Assembly: GCA_021209875.1 (NCBI GenBank)
Contig: JAGYVD010000004.1
Location: forward strand, 2,604,001-2,668,000
DNA: 64,000 bases
Direction of reading: 5' to 3'
From: Rosellinia necatrix
Taxonomy: Eukaryota; Ascomycota; Sordariomycetes; Xylariales; Xylariaceae
The notes under the pieces are model-generated. The model saw only the letters and a list, made by a program, of their open reading frames with translations, was not told the origin of the DNA and did no database searches. Each line of letters starts with the position of its first letter. Positions within the stretch are counted from its first letter, which is position 1. The position numbers were made by a program, and so were the translations under genes. Shown here one piece after another: positions 61,001 to 64,000 of the stretch.

Positions 61001-61481
61001 GGTCTTCCGAGCCCGCGCGACCACGTTTGCTTGTCTCACCTGGTTCGCCTTGTTTCTAGCGTGGGAGATTATCGACCGACGGCGATCCTTTTTCAGGATG
61101 CAACCGGGCTCAAAGCGATACCTAACACAGTGGGCATTGGACATCTGGCGAAACAAATTCTTGTTCTGGGCTGTCGCGTTTGGTTTCTTCTCGTTATTCC
61201 CCATCATCTACATCCCCGGCCTCAATACGGTTGTGTTTAAGCATAAAGGGATTACCTGGGAGTGGGCTATTGTCATTGCCGCCTCGGTGCTCTTCTTTGG
61301 CGGCACCGAATGTTGGAAATGGGGAAAGAGAGTCTATTTCCGACGACAAGATGCTCGACGACGTGGGAAAGGCGAAATCGCTTGGAAAGATCTCGACGTG
61401 GAACAGCGCATATTCGCCGAGTACCTCGAAATTACTTCGAACGAGAGCACCAACGAGTCGCCCATTGAGAAACGCCAATGA
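58044..61481 (+). CDS. ENA1: ENA-type (P-type IID) Na+/K+-exporting ATPase
   Basis: Plasma-membrane P-type ATPase that exports sodium or potassium and confers salt and alkali tolerance. Exons 58044-58301, 58361-58626, 58690-60370 and 60450-61481 give 1078 residues, all phases consistent. Conserved elements in order: an N-terminal cation-ATPase domain ([13 protein letters not shown]...), [19 protein letters not shown], the actuator motif [14 protein letters not shown]4 region [18 protein letters not shown], phosphorylation site [12 protein letters not shown] (Asp about 385), [24 protein letters not shown], and [20 protein letters not shown] directly after the last intron. C-terminal membrane helices follow. 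The fungal ENA-type PADIRI(T)EAVNFETDE stretch distinguishes it from SERCA/PMR1 pumps. Ion choice cannot be decided from sequence here. Confidence 0.95.
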
Positions 61482-62905
61482 CTACGCAGGGGCTTGAAGC
61501 CCCGTGGTGACAGTGTTGCAGTAATGGTCTTGGGTGCAGAGTGGAGGCGGACGGCCCAGGGGAGCCGGTATTCCAAGGCCAGGTGGTGTGTTGTTTGGAG
61601 CCGGATGCTTAACGCTGTTTGGCATGGTTTTCAGAGATATAGGCACTGGGCAGGTAGTGGCGAAGATATTGTTGACGTGGATGGTTGGTGGCATGAGCAG
61701 TGGAACAGAGATGGGGATGGGGGTAGTGAGGCTCAGCAGCTGGGCGAGGGGCTTGCTGGCCGTTATTATAGTCTGGTCAGGGTGTATTGGGGTCCACATA
61801 GGCATTTAGTGAGTGACCAAGGTAGCTCCAATTCAATATATCGGACAATACCTACCGGAAAAGCATTGCACGTGGGCTCCACGCTCGCCTTAAAGAGCAA
61901 AACGGGAAGAAGAGATTTGGACAGTGTCCACCCTACAAGTACCCCATTGGTCAGGATTCTCTAGCAAGGCTATCCTAGTGTCGGCAGCGGTAGAGTCTGT
62001 CTTCTTCATGGCAAGGCACGAGGCACCAGCACACAATGAAAACAAGGTTAAACATCAAAAATTACGTCCGGTACGATCCCGAAGGATAATACAGAGCAGT
62101 CGACTCCGCGCTGTGCAATGCAGGTCTCCCACCCTACTGCTCGAAATTCAGGAGCTTCAAACAGTCGAACAAGGTAAGTATGAAGAAAGAAAGAGGAAAG
62201 GAAAATGAGATTGATGGGAGACAGGTCATGTTTATATAGGCAACCTGGAGGGCGGTGAAACAGGCGGTCAATCGATTAGACCGGCAGAATTATAGTTTAG
62301 ACAGGAACGCATTGACCCCATCCTGGCCCATGTGTCACGCTGCCGAAGTCAGGTACTGTTCCTATGGAGCGATTTGATTGGACAACCAATGTCTCGAAAC
62401 GGTCAGGAATTAGGCACCTAGGTATCCACTCAGATGCATCTCAAGAGATAGGTGGGTACTGTGCACCTGTTTTACAGTGAATACCTACTCAAGGTACCCC
62501 TCTACACCCCTGCTTTTACACCCGCTGAACGCGTCCTGGCTTAAGCAGAGGCGCCTTTTCGCGTGGCATCCATCTACGCGTTTATTACAACTGTCATATC
62601 TCCATTGCCTCGCTCTCTGCCCACCACAAACGTGACCTAGAACACCTCAATTCACAAAACAAACCCTACTCCGGCTGCAATAGAGATCACCCTTATTAAA
62701 GCTTAGATTCACTATGGCCTATTGTTGTATATCACCTAATCCCACCGGTCTTTGAAGAATTGCATTTGCTGCGCCTGTCTCGAACTGCCTTGATCAGTCC
62801 CACGATTGGGTACCTACCCTGTCCCCTTTCCAACCATCTCTTCTCAACGGCGCATAGTGTGTGCAAGACCATTATCGGCGAGCCCAGGCGCTCTACCCCG
62901 GACCA
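61482..62905. other. Intergenic between ENA and CAF-1 genes; a doubtful small gene on the minus strand
   Basis: The 61482-61805 stretch has codon-like third-position bias (many ACC, ATC, CTC, GCC, AAC) when read on the minus strand, as a 107-codon frame rich in Pro and Thr. A possible upstream exon begins with ATG near 62012 (MKKTDSTAADTRIALL). I could not join them convincingly. The plus-strand frame 61534-61809 is hydrophobic but has poorer codon use. The remainder (61970-62905) shows nothing beyond promoter-like DNA for the next gene. Confidence 0.35.
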
Positions 62906-64000
62906 ATGCCTCTCTTTTCTTTGTCCCCGAATGTGAAATCATCCCCAGTAGCAGCCAGGGAGAGATTGCAGAACAGGTTTGGTAATGCCATCGGTGCCGC
63001 CTCTCGCCCGGCCTCGATTGATGCTCTAGATTGCGAGAATCCCTCTGTGCAGAAATCCCCCACCATGTTTGCATCTACCGTCGAGTGTCAGCCTCGTGAG
63101 TTCCCCGCAATCTCAATGCTATCTCCCATTCCCTCCCTTACCCTTCTCTCTTTCCCCCCTACCTTCGCCTCCCTTCCTGCATAACATGCAGTTGCCCTCG
63201 GCAATTTCCCCTTCGCCGAGGAATTCTCTAACAGCATCGTACTCAGAGCCATCTAGTATGCCTACCATCGCGACAGGATCCCCTCCAGGGGGTAGCCCGG
63301 CCGGTCTTACCGAAGCCGGTTCTAGCACACCTGCTCGTGACTCTCTCTCCCCACACATCACACCCTCCAAGTTGCCTCAACCATGTAAACCTCCCTCAAC
63401 CAGCTTTGCACAACAACTAGCCAATCCGAACCTCCCTGTGCCAGCTTCGAAAAGAAAGCGCACCGTGACAGTGGATGAGAAGGGCCTTGCGGAGAAAAAG
63501 CAGAAGCAAGACGATGCCGCAACGGAGAAGGCTAGAATCGCTGCCGAGAAAGCCGCCGAACGAGAAGCAATCAAAATAACTAAAGCCGCCGAAAAGGCTC
63601 GGGCCGACGCCGAGAAAGAAGCTGCCAGGGTTGCTAAGGCTGCCGAAAAAGCCAAGGTAGACGCTGCAAAAGAAGCGAAGAGACAAAAAAAGCAGGAAGA
63701 GGAGCTCGCGGCTAAAGCAAAGAAAGAGAAACAACAGAATTTGATGGCCAGTTTCTTGAAAAAGGCCCCCACTACACCGTCTAAGATGAGTGATCGTCCT
63801 GCTACTACAGTCATGATCGATACTGCAAGCCCAACCAAACAAAAAGTCGAAGTCACCAAATCTGCCTATGAGCTTAACTTCAAGCCTTTCTTCATTAAGC
63901 CTGGGGTTACCATGGCAGCTACGTTATTTGAAATGGACAGTGAGACTAAAGAGGCGAAATCGGCTATTCTCGACGACTACATGAGTGGTATTAGAGGCGA
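62906..64000 (+). CDS. Chromatin assembly factor 1 large subunit (CAF-1 p150/Rlf2 type), 3' end outside the window
   Basis: Histone H3-H4 chaperone subunit that deposits nucleosomes behind replication forks and at repaired DNA. Exon 1 is 62906-63095, starting MPLFSLSPNVKSSPVAAR. Exon 2 runs from 63235 off the window. The intron uses donor GTGAGT at 63096 and the acceptor AACAG ending at 63234; the earlier AG near 63192 would lead to a stop. The exon 2 product has a Ser/Pro/Thr-rich segment (SPAGLTEAGSSTPARDSLSP), a basic patch PASKRKRTVTV, and then the long Lys/Glu/Ala/Arg coiled-coil that corresponds to the KER region (about residues 150-240). It is followed by NLMASFLKKAPTTPSK (a PCNA-binding-like Q-x-x-x-x-x-F-F variant region) and ELNFKPFFIKPGVTMA, typical of the fungal subunit. 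Confidence 0.85.

Noticed and set aside
61534..61809. 91-codon plus-strand hydrophobic frame just downstream of ENA
   Set aside because: Looks membrane-like, but codon use is worse than on the opposite strand and there is no independent promoter; could simply be the ENA 3' UTR.

Overview
The window is nuclear DNA of a filamentous ascomycete (Pezizomycotina, most likely Sordariomycetes). Protein genes are split by short GT-AG introns, mostly 45-90 nt with CTAAC-like branch points. The encoded proteins have the family sizes of this group, and the gene-free DNA is littered with ACCTAGGT/TAGGTA-type motifs. All homology statements come from recognising families by eye; no database was searched.

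Layout. 1-1245 (-): 5' part of the exportin CSE1. 3538-8341 (+): TSC2/tuberin, divergent from CSE1. 8342-13069: 4.7 kb without a recognisable gene. 13070-14749 (-): GH3-C plus double-GNAT protein that lacks the GH3 catalytic half. 14750-17650: repeat-rich DNA. 17688-19007 (+): 5'-broken Mis6/CENP-I copy. 20006-20842 (-): CAF16. 22041-23247 (+): four-exon low-complexity gene assembled here. 24553-25251 (+): unknown Ser/Pro-rich protein. 26589-27782 (-): L-serine dehydratase. 30666-31489 (+): NTF2-fold (NXT1/p15-like) protein. 31935-33049 (-): NAT9-type acetyltransferase with two frame breaks. 33527-35492 (-): mitochondrial methionyl-tRNA synthetase. 36872-40031 (-) and 41174-43150 (+): RAD16 and RAD7, head to head. 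44012-45775 (+): flavin monooxygenase with two frame breaks. 46312-47558 (-): secreted class 3 lipase. 51781-54833 (+): secreted GH3 beta-glucosidase. 58044-61481 (+): ENA-type P-type ATPase. 62906 to the window end (+): CAF-1 large subunit (partial).

Most genes are unrelated housekeeping or secreted functions. The functional pair is RAD16/RAD7, whose products form the global-genome nucleotide-excision-repair complex in yeast and here share one 1.1-kb divergent promoter. CAF-1 is also a chromatin/repair factor but lies 20 kb away.

The most notable observations are: the RAD16-RAD7 bidirectional pair; four frame breaks that all fall on six-base homopolymers in two otherwise good genes, suggesting consensus errors; a 13-19 kb block carrying two genes that have lost their N-terminal halves; a disordered Asp/Asn/Tyr/His-rich gene with an 18-bp coding repeat; and a 37-bp dispersed element seen twice, once as half of a perfect hairpin.
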